A stretch of DNA of 44,912 nucleotides from Cytophagales bacterium (GCA_016124425.1 WGNT01000051.1:1-44912), one strand, 5' to 3'. Positions 8,670 to 18,817 are shown, counted from the first letter of the stretch. Notes: generated by a model not told the origin, from the letters alone. Numbers and translations: made by a program.

Positions 8670-9974
8670 TTATACAACTTTGGTAACTCCTGGAATGGCA
8701 ATTGGCGGTACAGGCCATTTCAAATCCCAGGCATAAGCCTCAGGCTTAGGACCAAGGGTCATGTTCGATTTCATCGCATCTTCCCAAGTAATGGTTTGTC
8801 CGCTATATCCTACCATTCTTCCCAACACCGCCAACATCGTGCTGTTGGCCATCAATTCTCCTTCGTTCATTGCTTTTCCAGCACGTATTGACGCAAACAG
8901 TTCTTCGTGTTGGGTTTCATAGGGGTTGTTGTATTCACCGGCATACATCCAGGGATTTTCCCCGAACGTCGCATGGATTCGCTTGCCGACATCTACGAGG
9001 GCATTTCCGTTTCTTCCCGACACCTCCACCTTGTTGGTATTGGAGCAGCCCTTTTGCTGCCGGCTGAAGTGGATGCCCTTCAGGTTGTTTCCATAATCGT
9101 ATTCTATGGCAAAATGGTCGTAAATATTGCCGTAAATTTCTTCCGTACGAGATTGTCTTCCACCGGTACCTGTGGCACTAAGCGGAAGCTTATCGCCAAA
9201 TGCCCACGACATCATGTCGAGGCTGTGCACCATCATTTCCACAATGTAATCGCCCGAAAGCCAGTCATAATAATACCAGTTGCGCATTTGGTATTCCATT
9301 TCTGTCCATTCTGGCTGCCTAGGTTTAAACCAAAGGCCACCGCCGTTCCTAGCGGTAAATACACTGGTTACCTCGCCGATGTCACCGCGGGTGATTCGCT
9401 CGAAGAGGGCCCTCTTGGGAAAATCATACCGGAAGGTAAAGCCGGAAACGACAGAAAGCCCTTTTTCCTTCGCCTTTTTGGCAGATTCCAAAACACTGCG
9501 CACCCCAGGCGCGTCTACGGCTACGGGTTTTTCACAGAAGACATGCTTGCCTGCATTTACGGCGGCTTCAAAGTGGCTTGGTCTAAAAGCGGGAGGGGTA
9601 GTCAAGATAACTACATCCACATCGGCCTCCAATACCTTTTGAAAGGCATCAAACCCTACAAACTTATGTGAATCAGCCACCTTTACCTGGTTAGGATTTA
9701 TTTTCATAAGCGACTGGTAGGATTCCTCGAGGTAATCGGAGAAAATATCTGCCATGCAAGTCAGGACCGCATCCTTATCTGCTTTTAGCGCCTGCGCCGC
9801 TGCGCCGGTGCCCCTCCCCCCGCAGCCAATAAGCCCGACTTTCAGCGGAGCCCTCTGGGCTGCCATGCCGGATGAAATGGAAAAGGTCATAGGCAATACA
9901 GAACTGGCGATGATAGCCGTTCCGGTAGACTTCAAAAATGTCCTTCTGTCATTTTTGTCATAGTTATCTAACAT
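8670..9974 (-). CDS. Tat-exported Gfo/Idh/MocA-family oxidoreductase
   Basis: A 434-residue NAD(P)-dependent sugar oxidoreductase of the Gfo/Idh/MocA family. The N-terminus carries a twin-arginine signal (RRTFLK at residues 10-15, then a hydrophobic stretch to about residue 38), so it is exported folded with its cofactor. The Rossmann motif GLIGCGGRGTG lies at about 47-57 and the family signature CEKPVAVDAPGV near residue 142. Exported members keep the nucleotide bound and act like glucose-fructose oxidoreductase. It is first in the operon with the DUF1080, PhyH and PVC-cytochrome genes, in keeping with oxidation of a glycoside in the periplasm. A possible promoter lies at 10035-10065. Confidence 0.9.
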   Translation of the reverse strand: MLDNYDKNDRRTFLKSTGTAIIASSVLPMTFSISSGMAAQRAPLKVGLIGCGGRGTGAAAQALKADKDAVLTCMADIFSDYLEESYQSLMKINPNQVKVADSHKFVGFDAFQKVLEADVDVVILTTPPAFRPSHFEAAVNAGKHVFCEKPVAVDAPGVRSVLESAKKAKEKGLSVVSGFTFRYDFPKRALFERITRGDIGEVTSVFTARNGGGLWFKPRQPEWTEMEYQMRNWYYYDWLSGDYIVEMMVHSLDMMSWAFGDKLPLSATGTGGRQSRTEEIYGNIYDHFAIEYDYGNNLKGIHFSRQQKGCSNTNKVEVSGRNGNALVDVGKRIHATFGENPWMYAGEYNNPYETQHEELFASIRAGKAMNEGELMANSTMLAVLGRMVGYSGQTITWEDAMKSNMTLGPKPEAYAWDLKWPVPPIAIPGVTKVV

Positions 9975-10034
9975 ACGAATCGCTGGGTTAATTTGAATTT
10001 ATGTGTCGGGTTGCGTGTACCACTAGTTTAAGGT

Positions 10035-10065
10035 GAAAAATACGATTAGTATTGCCGATTTCAAA
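10035..10065 (-). promoter_or_regulatory. Possible promoter of the keto-sugar operon
   Basis: On the minus strand a perfect TTTG (10062-10065) is followed after 19 bases by TATTTTTC (10035-10042), one mismatch from the Bacteroidota -7 element TAnnTTTG. It lies about 60 bases before the ATG at 9974. Confidence 0.4.
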
Positions 10066-10112
10066 CCTTTTTTATATCAAATACCGAATTTCCTACCCAA
10101 AGCATGGGCTTC

Positions 10113-10145
10113 GTTGAAATTGATTCCTAAAAAACAATATATTTG
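10113..10145 (+). promoter_or_regulatory. Bacteroidota-type promoter of the FAD/Fe-S dehydrogenase gene
   Basis: GTTG (10113-10116), 21 bases, then TATATTTG (10138-10145), an exact TAnnTTTG match. Transcription would start near 10152, giving a leader of about 25 bases before the ATG at 10177. It is divergent from the possible promoter at 10035-10065. Confidence 0.6.
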
Positions 10146-10176
10146 AATTTTAAGCAATGACAATAAACAGAGCAAT

Positions 10177-13068
10177 ATGACCCTTACATTGACCGAAAAT
10201 ACCCCCTTGATCTCCTTATTGAAAAAACAGGTAAAAGGCGAGGTACTCACAGATGCCTATTCGCTTGGCATGTATAGTACCGATGCAAGTATTTACCAAA
10301 TCACCCCCATTGCCATCGTACTCCCAAAGGATGAACGCGATGTACGCATGGCCATTGAATTGGCTAGAATGCATGCCGTGACCATCTTGCCAAGAGGGGG
10401 AGGAACCAGCCTAGCGGGACAAACGGTAGGAAAATCCATTATTCTGGACTTTTCAAAATACATGAACCAAACGTTGGAGATAAACGAACAGGAGCGTTGG
10501 GTAAGGGTGCAGCCTGGAAAGGTACGGGATGTGCTTAATGATGAACTTGCTCCATTGGGGCTGTACTTTGCGGTAGACCCTGCCACCTCTAGTCGGGCAA
10601 ATGTGGGCGGGATGACCGGAAACAACTCCTCGGGAACCAAAAGCATCCTTTACGGAAAAACGGTGGACCATGTCCTTGAAGCCAGGGTTATGCTGGTAGA
10701 CGGAACGGAATTGCTACTTACGCAACTAAGCCCGGAAGAATATGCCCAAAAAACCCAGCAGAATAACCGCGAGGGGGAAATCTATCGGGAATTCCAAGCC
10801 ATTATCGACAAGAACAAAGGCCTGATAGAAGAGAAATTCCCCAAAGTCATGCGCCGCGTGGGCGGTTACAACCTGGATGAATTTATTTATACCGATCAGT
10901 GGAACTTGGCAAAATTGATCACGGGAAGCGAAGGCACACTCGCCACCACCCTGGAACTGAAGATTAACCTGGAACCCCTACCCCAGTACAAGTCGGTCTG
11001 TGTGATCCATTTTGCGGACCTCTTGGAGGCTATTGGATCCGTAACGCCAATCCTGCAGTATAATCCATCCGCCGTGGAGATCTTGGACAAAATCGTCGTC
11101 GATCTCAGCCGCGAAAACCTAACCACCAAACGGCATTGCCACTTCATCACAGGCAATCCTGCTGCAATATTGATTGTGGAATTTTACGGAATCACCTTAG
11201 AGGACGTCATGGACCGTCCTATGAAGATGATTCAGGACCTTCAGGAAAAGGGGCTCGGGTATGCTTATCCACTTTTTCCACAGGGAGAAGCATACGAGGA
11301 TGTGTGGTTGGTACGGAAAAAAGGGTTGGGACTGATGCTGGGGATCAAAGGGAAGAAAAAGCCACTGCCCTTTATCGAAGATGCCGCCATACCCACAGAC
11401 AAACTGAAAGAGTATATCGACAGGACTTTGCAGATCTGTAAGAAGCACGGGGCGGAGGTATCCATGTATGCCCATGTAAGCGTCGGCGTGATCCATGTAC
11501 GGCCCATCTTGGATTTACGGCAGGCGGAAGACATCACCCGCCTAAAAAACATCGCAGAAGATACCTTTAACCTGGTGTTGGAGTACGGTGGGTCTTGGAG
11601 CGGCGAACACGGAGACGGGCTAGTGCGGAGCGCGTTTAATGAGCGCTTTTTCGGAAAGGAACTATATCGCGCATTTATACAGGTCAAGCAGCTTTTTGAC
11701 CCTGAGAACCTCATGAACCCGGGAAAAATCGTGGAGGCGCAGACCATTGAACACAACCTGCGCTATGGTACGGCCTATGTAGACCAACCTGTGAAAACCG
11801 AATTCCATTACCGTTCAGAGCAAAGTTTTGAAGAATCCGTGCATATGTGCACAGGTGTAGGCGAGTGCAGAAAGCTCATTGGAGGTACCATGTGTCCCAG
11901 CTTCAAAGCCACCCGAGATGAGGAGCATTCTACCCGTGGCCGGGCAAATGCGCTGCGTCTCGCCATGTCCGGCCAACTTAATAGTGGCGGCCTGGCCAGC
12001 GAACGCCTGCAAGAAACACTTGCCCTTTGCCTCTCTTGCAAGGCCTGCAAGTCGGAGTGCCCCAGCAATGTGGATATGGCCAAAATGAAAAGTGATGTCA
12101 TGCAGCTTTACTACGATCAGAAGGGTCCCAGCCGAAGGGATAAACTGATCCGCGATTCATCAAAAGCCGCACGTTTGTTTGCCGGGAAACTTGCTTTTGC
12201 TGTGAATGCGTTGCAAGCCTCTGCTCCATTCAAGGCCAGTATGGAAAAACTTGCAGGCTTTGACAAGAAGCGTACCCTACCGGAATACACTTCAGAACCC
12301 TTTTACAGGTGGTTTGCCAAAAACAGCTCCCATCAGCCCAACCTAGAAAAAAAGGTAGTATTGTTTGCGGATACCTACCTGAACTACCACGAACCTGAAA
12401 TCGGCAAGGCAGCGCTCAAATTGCTGAACGATTGCGGGTATGAGGTAGAACTTGCGCATGTGGGGTGCTGTCAGCGCCCAAAAATTTCTCATGGATTTCT
12501 ACGGGAAGCCAAGGCAGAAGGACAGTCTACAGTCGATAAGTTGCTGGCTTTTATTGACAGCGGATTAAAGGTCGTCGTCTGCGAACCCAGTTGTGCCTCT
12601 GCGTTAAATGATGATTTCCCAGACCTGCTAGACGCTGCAGACGTAGCCAAAAAGCTTAAGGAAAATGTCATGCTCATTGACGTTTTTTTAGCAAAAGAAA
12701 AAGAAGCCGGCAATACGAAAATCAGGCTAAAGCCCAAGGGGGATAGCATGCACATCCATGGACACTGCCATCAAAAAGCCCTGTACGGCACACAAAGTAT
12801 GAAGCAGGTGCTATCAAAGGAAGATTCGGGAACCGTATTGGAAATCCCTTCCGGATGCTGTGGGATGGCAGGATCTTTCGGCTATGAAAAGGAACACTAT
12901 AAAATCTCCAAAAAGATCGGCGATGAGATCCTGTTCCCCGCTGTCAACGCCATGGAGGAAGGTGCAACCCTTGCCGCCAACGGCTTTAGCTGCCGCCACC
13001 AAATCGAGCACTTTACCGGCAAGAAGGCAAAGCACTGGGTGGAATTGGTGGAAGTGGTAAAGGAATAA
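10177..13068 (+). CDS. FAD- and Fe-S-dependent 2-hydroxyacid dehydrogenase (GlcD-GlcF fusion, YdiJ type)
   Basis: A 963-residue fusion. The N-terminal half is a VAO/PCMH flavin domain with the FAD-binding core PRGGGTSLAGQ and NVGGMTGNNSSGTKS (residues about 70-155) and an FAD-oxidase C domain ending near 530 (SGEHGDGLVRS). It continues into an Fe-S part: a first cluster around Cys558 (CTGVGECRKLIGGTMCP), a second at about 618-629 (CLSCKACKSECP), and a C-terminal CCG domain with VGCCQRP and SGCCGMAG. The length is close to E. coli YdiJ (1018 residues), a D-2-hydroxyglutarate dehydrogenase; glycolate or D-lactate are alternative substrates. It has no signal peptide and is monocistronic, with a good promoter upstream and a strong terminator downstream. 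Confidence 0.88.
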   Translation: MTLTLTENTPLISLLKKQVKGEVLTDAYSLGMYSTDASIYQITPIAIVLPKDERDVRMAIELARMHAVTILPRGGGTSLAGQTVGKSIILDFSKYMNQTLEINEQERWVRVQPGKVRDVLNDELAPLGLYFAVDPATSSRANVGGMTGNNSSGTKSILYGKTVDHVLEARVMLVDGTELLLTQLSPEEYAQKTQQNNREGEIYREFQAIIDKNKGLIEEKFPKVMRRVGGYNLDEFIYTDQWNLAKLITGSEGTLATTLELKINLEPLPQYKSVCVIHFADLLEAIGSVTPILQYNPSAVEILDKIVVDLSRENLTTKRHCHFITGNPAAILIVEFYGITLEDVMDRPMKMIQDLQEKGLGYAYPLFPQGEAYEDVWLVRKKGLGLMLGIKGKKKPLPFIEDAAIPTDKLKEYIDRTLQICKKHGAEVSMYAHVSVGVIHVRPILDLRQAEDITRLKNIAEDTFNLVLEYGGSWSGEHGDGLVRSAFNERFFGKELYRAFIQVKQLFDPENLMNPGKIVEAQTIEHNLRYGTAYVDQPVKTEFHYRSEQSFEESVHMCTGVGECRKLIGGTMCPSFKATRDEEHSTRGRANALRLAMSGQLNSGGLASERLQETLALCLSCKACKSECPSNVDMAKMKSDVMQLYYDQKGPSRRDKLIRDSSKAARLFAGKLAFAVNALQASAPFKASMEKLAGFDKKRTLPEYTSEPFYRWFAKNSSHQPNLEKKVVLFADTYLNYHEPEIGKAALKLLNDCGYEVELAHVGCCQRPKISHGFLREAKAEGQSTVDKLLAFIDSGLKVVVCEPSCASALNDDFPDLLDAADVAKKLKENVMLIDVFLAKEKEAGNTKIRLKPKGDSMHIHGHCHQKALYGTQSMKQVLSKEDSGTVLEIPSGCCGMAGSFGYEKEHYKISKKIGDEILFPAVNAMEEGATLAANGFSCRHQIEHFTGKKAKHWVELVEVVKE

Positions 13069-13120
13069 CATATAAGCGAACGCTATGAAATTATAGCCGT
13101 ATTTCCAGAGTCCATAGCAT

Positions 13121-13155
13121 AAAAAGGCCTGCTTAACAATTAAGCAGGCCTTTTT
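13121..13155. terminator. Bidirectional intrinsic terminator
   Basis: A perfect 16-bp stem (13121-13136 and 13140-13155) with loop CAA; the arms begin AAAAAGGCC and end GGCCTTTTT, giving a T-run on either strand. It lies between the convergent dehydrogenase gene and the susD-like gene and can serve both. Confidence 0.9.
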
Positions 13156-13175
13156 CTCATGTTAGAGGTAACGAA

Positions 13176-14777
13176 TTAGTAGCCCGGATTTTGGGTAAGG
13201 CCCGGCTCCACACGGAGGCTGTTTTCGTGAAACGGCCATAAGTAATTGTGCGCTTGAAACGTTCTGTCTTCGATCTTCAGGGAAACAAGTTCACCTCCGA
13301 CACGTACCGTATGCCCTAACGCAGGTCCATTGAGGACCTCCTCGGCAATTCTCCAGCGAATGATATCATCATAGCGCAATCCTTCTCCACCAAATTCAAC
13401 ACGCCTTTCATTTCGGATAAGGTCGATCCACTCGTCTTGACTTAGGTTGTCATATGCAGGTCCAGTCACATCAGCAACAGCCATATCCAACCCGGCGCGT
13501 TCCCTGACCATGTTTATGGCGTCCTTTGCCAACTCATCTATATCATTCAGCATGATTTTGGCCTCGGCATAGGAGAGCAATACTTCAGCGTACCGTAGTA
13601 GTCCAAAATCAAAGTTGCCGCCACTTCGGAACGCGTCCGCATCAGAGACATATTTTTGAAACCAGTAGCCTGATTTGCTTGCACGTTGATTTTCAAAAAA
13701 CATGGGGCTATTTGGGTTATAGATATCGATGGTTTCGCCGTAAAATTCGTCTCCATGGCCCAGGATAGTTGCGCTGTATCTCGGATCCCTATTCAGAGTC
13801 GGGTCAAGTTCATACTCCGCTTTGGTATGTATAGGGCATGCATCAATAGGTCTTCCCTGCATGGTCCAGTAGGAATCCACTAGAGACTTAAGGGGAACTA
13901 CATAAGACTGCCCGTTACCTGTCCTGAAATGAGGTGCCAGGTCGCGAAATGAATTTGTGGCGCGGTTGCCGTGACTCTGTCGGTCGAAATGGACAATAAA
14001 TTCGTTATTTGATGCAGCCCCTTCATATTGAAAGAGCTCGACGTAGTTGGGGTGAAGTTCATAGTTTCCACTTTCAATAATCTCCTTTGCCAGCTGTGCC
14101 GCCAATTCGTACCGCTGATTATAAAGCGCGTACCGCATAGTCAAGGCTTTGAAAGAGTAGCGGTTAAACATGTACTTATCGGAGGTATACTCCTCTGCCG
14201 GCAGACGGCTAGCGATTTCTTCTGCCAATGGAAACAGTTGGTCAAGAATTTCGGCTTTTGGGGTGGTAGGTTGTAAGGCATCCACCAAATCGGCGGGCTC
14301 GAGGTGGAAAGGAACATCTCCCCATCTAAAGGTAAGCTTAAAATAATGCCAAACCCTTAGAGCCTCAAGAATGCTTTTATACTTGACCCGGACGGATTCA
14401 TCCTCTACGTAGGGTATATCAATGTTAGCCACAAAGGTATTTAGCCGGCCCAAGTGTTTCATCTGCAGTTCATAGTAGTATAGAAATGCCTGACTAGTGC
14501 TGTTTATGTTTCCATTGGCGATTCGCTGATGATGGTGTCCATCCACGCGGCTGTAAGCATTATCCGATTTGCCTTCTTCCATGTAAAAGAGTGTTTGATG
14601 TACCCCTGGATTGGTAAATACATCCAGGTAACTGCTATAAACCACCCTCCTTAAATCTTCCTCATCATTAAAAAACTCGACAAAAGAAGTTGCTGTAGGA
14701 TCTGTCTTGTCCAAAAATTCCACACATCCGGATAACGATACTGCAATAATTCCTATATTAATTAGTAGCTTTTTCAT
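13176..14777 (-). CDS. RagB/SusD-family nutrient-binding lipoprotein (pair 1)
   Basis: An outer-membrane surface lipoprotein that caps the SusC-like transporter and binds glycan or peptide fragments. I place the start at the ATG at 14777 (MKKLLINIGIIAVSLSGC), because it begins directly with a type II signal peptide with lipobox LSGC (Cys18); an earlier in-frame ATG at 14837 would put 20 polar residues ahead of it. The mature protein begins VEFLDKTDPTATSF, typical of SusD proteins. The family-typical C-terminus is visible: LRYAEVLLSYAEAKIML, NERRVEFGGEGLRYDDIIRW and the final LTQNPGY. It lies 137 bases downstream of the susC-like gene, with two small hairpins in the gap. The substrate is unknown; no glycoside hydrolase sits in this operon. 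Confidence 0.92.
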   Translation of the reverse strand: MKKLLINIGIIAVSLSGCVEFLDKTDPTATSFVEFFNDEEDLRRVVYSSYLDVFTNPGVHQTLFYMEEGKSDNAYSRVDGHHHQRIANGNINSTSQAFLYYYELQMKHLGRLNTFVANIDIPYVEDESVRVKYKSILEALRVWHYFKLTFRWGDVPFHLEPADLVDALQPTTPKAEILDQLFPLAEEIASRLPAEEYTSDKYMFNRYSFKALTMRYALYNQRYELAAQLAKEIIESGNYELHPNYVELFQYEGAASNNEFIVHFDRQSHGNRATNSFRDLAPHFRTGNGQSYVVPLKSLVDSYWTMQGRPIDACPIHTKAEYELDPTLNRDPRYSATILGHGDEFYGETIDIYNPNSPMFFENQRASKSGYWFQKYVSDADAFRSGGNFDFGLLRYAEVLLSYAEAKIMLNDIDELAKDAINMVRERAGLDMAVADVTGPAYDNLSQDEWIDLIRNERRVEFGGEGLRYDDIIRWRIAEEVLNGPALGHTVRVGGELVSLKIEDRTFQAHNYLWPFHENSLRVEPGLTQNPGY

Positions 14778-14820
14778 CTGTTTATAATTTTTATTTTCAA
14801 TGGCCAGAACTTGCCCAATG

Positions 14821-14866
14821 TGATTCGGGAGAATCATGGAACTTTACTCATACCGGTGTGTACCGG
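14821..14866 (-). other. Two small hairpins between susC-like and susD-like genes
   Basis: TGATTC-GGGA-GAATCA (14821-14836) and CCGGT-GTGT-ACCGG (14853-14866) lie in the 137-base gap. No T-run follows, so they are not terminators. They may protect or separate the two parts of the message; this is inference. Confidence 0.4.
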
Positions 14867-14914
14867 CATAGTCATGCATGCATTTCCGGAAGGCAGGCTT
14901 GACTCTCCATTTTT

Positions 14915-17824
14915 TTAATTAATCGTGGCTTTAATCCCCAAACTAAACGTGGCCATTCTAGGGTAATTCCCATTTCCTCCATCTCTTTCGGGCTCAAGGC
15001 CCTCCCATTTCGTAAAGGTGATAGCGTCCTGTGCGTTGAAGTACACCCTGATGTTTTGAATGCTTCTTCCAACCCGTGGCACGGTATATCCAAGTTGCAA
15101 CATCTTGACCCTGAAAAAGGCAGCGTTGCTTAACCATACATCGCTAAGCACTGCATTTGGACTCGTCCCGGTCCAAACCCTTGGGAAACGGCTATCCAGA
15201 TTATCAGGTGTCCATCTATTATCCATGTAATACTGCCGTGGAGCCCCTAAGTTGTTGTTCACTCCATCCATTAAGACCGGATAACCTTCCATTCCGCCAA
15301 GTCTTCCAATCCTCTTTCCAACTCCTTGTCCCAAGAAACTAATATCCCATCTATCATAATAGATATTGAAATTGATAGAGTAGTTCAGATGAGGGAATGG
15401 ATCTCCCAAATCCACTTTATCTTCATCATTGATTACCCCGTCCCCATTTTGGTCTCTATAGCGAATATCGCCGGGATAGGTATTGGGTAACTTGGCGGCC
15501 GTTCCATCCACAGCTTCTTGGGATCCAAAAAAGCCCTCGCTTTCATATCCGAAGTAATTGTTTATCGCGATGCCCTCATACCAAATCATATCTGGATCAT
15601 CTTTAAAAATCAACGTATCGGCCCGGTCATATCCTGCTTTCAAGACCCTATTGATGTTGTCAAACAGCATCCCTCCAATACTGTATTCTACCGCTCCTAT
15701 TTTGTCAGCGTAATTGGCCGAAAACTCCCAGCCTTTATTTTCCACTTCTCCAATATTAACCGAAGAAGTCAAGTAATACGACCCGGTCAATGGCGGTACC
15801 GGAAAATCGGAGTAAATAAGGTCATAAGAATACTTATGGTAATACTCTGCGGTAATAGAGAGTTTATTGCTAAACGTACTGAGATCTATTCCAACGTTTG
15901 ATTGGCGCTGTTTTTCCCAGCTAAAATCCGGATTAGGTACACGCATCGTCCATCCCCAGGTGTTTACGACCTCCTGCCATAGGTAGGGTGCTACGTTTTC
16001 ATTGCCAATAAGACCGTATGACGCCCTCAACTTCAGGCTACTGATTATGCCGGAGCTTACCATTCCACTCATAAACGATTCATTATGCACATTCCACGCA
16101 AAAGCACCCGATGGGAAAAAGCCCCAACGGTTTCCCGGAGCAAATTTGCTGCTGCCATCAGCCCTTCCGGTCGCTTCGATCAGATATCGGTTGTCAAACG
16201 AATAGTTTAGCTTTGCAAAAAAGGATGATTTAGCAAATTCCCGGTAATCCGTATAGGTGTTGTTCATGATTTCCGACCCACCCAATAGGTAAATCTTATC
16301 TTTGCTGTTTCTCAGTTCCCGTTCATAATTTACCATGGCTCTCGCCGTAATTTGGCTGGAGCTTACTCCCTGACTGGCACCTACCGAGTTCCCCCATACC
16401 TCCACAGGCTTTCCGTCACCGTCAAAAAACTTATGGGTGAGCCTTTGATATTTATCGGCCGATTTATTGATCAGGTAAGACAAGTTTCCTTCAAAACTCA
16501 GGTTGTCGTTAATAAAGTATTTTGGCCTGAGGTTGATCGTGCTCCGGTCGTGAAGTGCATTCCAAGACCCTCCATGGTAAATGGAAGCGAGGGGGTTGAT
16601 GTTATTATGGAGGATATAGCTCGAATTGTTACCTGTCTCATAGGTAATCGGTTGGGTGGGATTCATACTCCAGGCCTGTTGATATAATCCGTGACCGTTG
16701 GTATTGGCATAAAGCCGGTCCACCTGAAGGCGGTGCGCGTAAAAGTCCGCTTGTAGGACAAAGCGATCGGCTATATTTACGTTGGTATTAAATCTTGCCG
16801 AAAATTTTTCAGTTCCTTCCTGGTTATTGAGGCCGTTTTCGTTGATGTAGCCAAGCATGAGGTTAAAGGTACCGACTCCTCCACCTCCTGAGATACTGGC
16901 TGAAGTATTGTGTGAATATGCCTGTCGCTGCATTATTGCCCCTAACCAGTCGGTGTTACGATAGTTCCCTGCTGCCGCATCGGAGATGTCCTGCTCTGTA
17001 AAAAGGGGATTTTGCCCTTGGTGAATCCGGGCTTCGTTGTTTAGCAGCATATAATCATGCGAACCAACAAAATCCGGAAGATCAATCGGCTTATGTAGCG
17101 CCGCCCAGGAATGTAGATTTACCCGGAACTGCCCCGTCGTCCCTCTTTCGGTTTCTATAATAATTACTCCATTAGCTCCTCTGGATCCATATAAGGAAGC
17201 GGACGCGGCATCTTTTAGTACCGTAATGCTCTTTACCTGATTAGGGTCTATATCGGTTAAGGACTGTTCCATCCCGTCCACGATTACCAAGGGAGCTGCA
17301 TTTTGCAGCGTGCTGATACCCCGAATAGAGATGGTGCCTGGCACGCTGCCTGGGAGACTGTTTCCCTGCAAAAGCGTCACACCTGGAATCGTTCCACTAA
17401 AAGCCTCTTCTAATTTAAAAATGGGACGGCTGTTGACTAGATCCATGTCCATCACCTCTACCGAAGAGGCTAAATGCTGCCGTTCCACTTCACTAAAGCC
17501 GACAACAACAACCTCGTTCAGATCCATGCTTTCCTCACTCAACACGACGTCGATGCGGTTTGAGCCTTTGGTGCTTATTTCCTTTCCCGCAAAGCCTACC
17601 ATATTAAATATGAGGGTAGCTTCTCCATTGACCGGTATAGTATAGGAGCCATCAACATCGCTCGTTGTCCCCACCGTTGATCCTTTTATCAATACCAAAA
17701 CAGCCGGTATTCCTTCACCATTTTCGTCGGTAACTTTTCCTTGAATAGTGCGCTGCTGGGCATACGTAGCACAAAGGGGAAGCAGCAGTAAAACCACTGC
17801 TAAGACGCTTATTCTTACTATCAT
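14915..17824 (-). CDS. SusC/RagA-family TonB-linked outer-membrane transporter (pair 1)
   Basis: A 969-residue TonB-dependent transporter that imports substrate captured by the SusD partner. Residues 1-22 are a signal peptide (ending TYAQ). A carboxypeptidase-D-like regulatory domain follows (RTIQGKVTDENGEGIPAV), then the linker motif NEVVVVGF near residue 105, the plug domain (VIVDGMEQSLTDIDPNQV, LKDAASASLYGSRGANGVI at about 180-220) and a beta-barrel to the C-terminus. There is no FecR or sigma gene next to it, and no extra N-terminal signalling domain is obvious. The region upstream is over 1 kb long and AT-rich, suggesting a regulated promoter that I could not place exactly. Confidence 0.95.
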   Translation of the reverse strand: MIVRISVLAVVLLLLPLCATYAQQRTIQGKVTDENGEGIPAVLVLIKGSTVGTTSDVDGSYTIPVNGEATLIFNMVGFAGKEISTKGSNRIDVVLSEESMDLNEVVVVGFSEVERQHLASSVEVMDMDLVNSRPIFKLEEAFSGTIPGVTLLQGNSLPGSVPGTISIRGISTLQNAAPLVIVDGMEQSLTDIDPNQVKSITVLKDAASASLYGSRGANGVIIIETERGTTGQFRVNLHSWAALHKPIDLPDFVGSHDYMLLNNEARIHQGQNPLFTEQDISDAAAGNYRNTDWLGAIMQRQAYSHNTSASISGGGGVGTFNLMLGYINENGLNNQEGTEKFSARFNTNVNIADRFVLQADFYAHRLQVDRLYANTNGHGLYQQAWSMNPTQPITYETGNNSSYILHNNINPLASIYHGGSWNALHDRSTINLRPKYFINDNLSFEGNLSYLINKSADKYQRLTHKFFDGDGKPVEVWGNSVGASQGVSSSQITARAMVNYERELRNSKDKIYLLGGSEIMNNTYTDYREFAKSSFFAKLNYSFDNRYLIEATGRADGSSKFAPGNRWGFFPSGAFAWNVHNESFMSGMVSSGIISSLKLRASYGLIGNENVAPYLWQEVVNTWGWTMRVPNPDFSWEKQRQSNVGIDLSTFSNKLSITAEYYHKYSYDLIYSDFPVPPLTGSYYLTSSVNIGEVENKGWEFSANYADKIGAVEYSIGGMLFDNINRVLKAGYDRADTLIFKDDPDMIWYEGIAINNYFGYESEGFFGSQEAVDGTAAKLPNTYPGDIRYRDQNGDGVINDEDKVDLGDPFPHLNYSINFNIYYDRWDISFLGQGVGKRIGRLGGMEGYPVLMDGVNNNLGAPRQYYMDNRWTPDNLDSRFPRVWTGTSPNAVLSDVWLSNAAFFRVKMLQLGYTVPRVGRSIQNIRVYFNAQDAITFTKWEGLEPERDGGNGNYPRMATFSLGIKATIN

Positions 17825-18597
17825 ATTCGTGTGTTTGGGTTAGTAAAATGATGTGTCACATAACTCTTTTTCGTGTACTCCTCCTGTTCGGGTTCCTTAG
17901 TGCCTGAGAAGCGGGCTGTGGCCATCTGCCAAATCACCTACATTCTGAAACCTAATTAATCTCATTATGAAACAATTTTTAATAAATATTATTCTATAAA
18001 GTTATGATTAATTAGTTTTAGGAGATATCCAATCATAAAATTTATATGAATAATTACTGAAAATAAATTTGGTTTTCTAAAATATTTATTTTCTAATTAA
18101 AAAATTTAATTAATGTTATTCGTAGAGGTTTTGTTTTATTTTAAACGTCAAGGATTTAAGCAACTTCTTGTAAGAGTAGCTATAAAGGAAACTTACAGCT
18201 ACGGACGATTTGGTTGGTTGATTTTACTTTTAAGAGCGAACAGATTGGAGGTTTTCTGAGTGATTCAATTTCAAAAAAATCGCCTCAGTGAACCGTTCAT
18301 AAAAATTAATAATCCATTCATATTCGATTTAAAGCATTTTGTTTTCAAAAGGCGTTCGTAAAATCTTCGAGGACATGTAGGAGATCTCGAATGTAGAAAA
18401 AGCCGTTGAACGTTTCCGTCTCACTTCTACGAATGAATGCGTAGAAATGGGCGTCTTTCTAGGCTGTTTTTTAGACCGACACGGGCTAAGATTCTGAGTT
18501 AACGATAGACTTCATTTAACTGCTTTAGCATTTATCAAAGAGGCATTGCGGTAACCAAAAATGCACCTCAGTTGAGACCAATTGTGCTCCTCTTGAA

Positions 18598-18800
18598 GTC
18601 CTCCGAGATATTCGTGTGTCATTCCTGGCTTTCTAAAAAGCTTACATCTGTACAAAAGCACCTTTGCCCACACCAATTACCTTTTTCCCAAAATTCCTCC
18701 AAGATATTCGTGGCAATTTAAAAAGCATACCATTACACAAAAGCATATTCCTACACCAATTACCTGTTCCCAAAAATCCCTCCGAAATCTTTGTGGCACG
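18598..18800. repeat. Degenerate tandem repeat, units of about 82-97 bases
   Basis: Three units start with CCTCC(G/A)A(G/A)AT(A/C)TT(C/T)GTG at 18599, 18697 and 18779. Units 1 and 2 also share AAAAAGC, ACAAAAGCA and ACACCAATTACCT followed by TTCCCAAAA; unit 3 is truncated by the terminator region. Confidence 0.7.
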
Positions 18801-18817
18801 TTGATGCAATCTTTACC

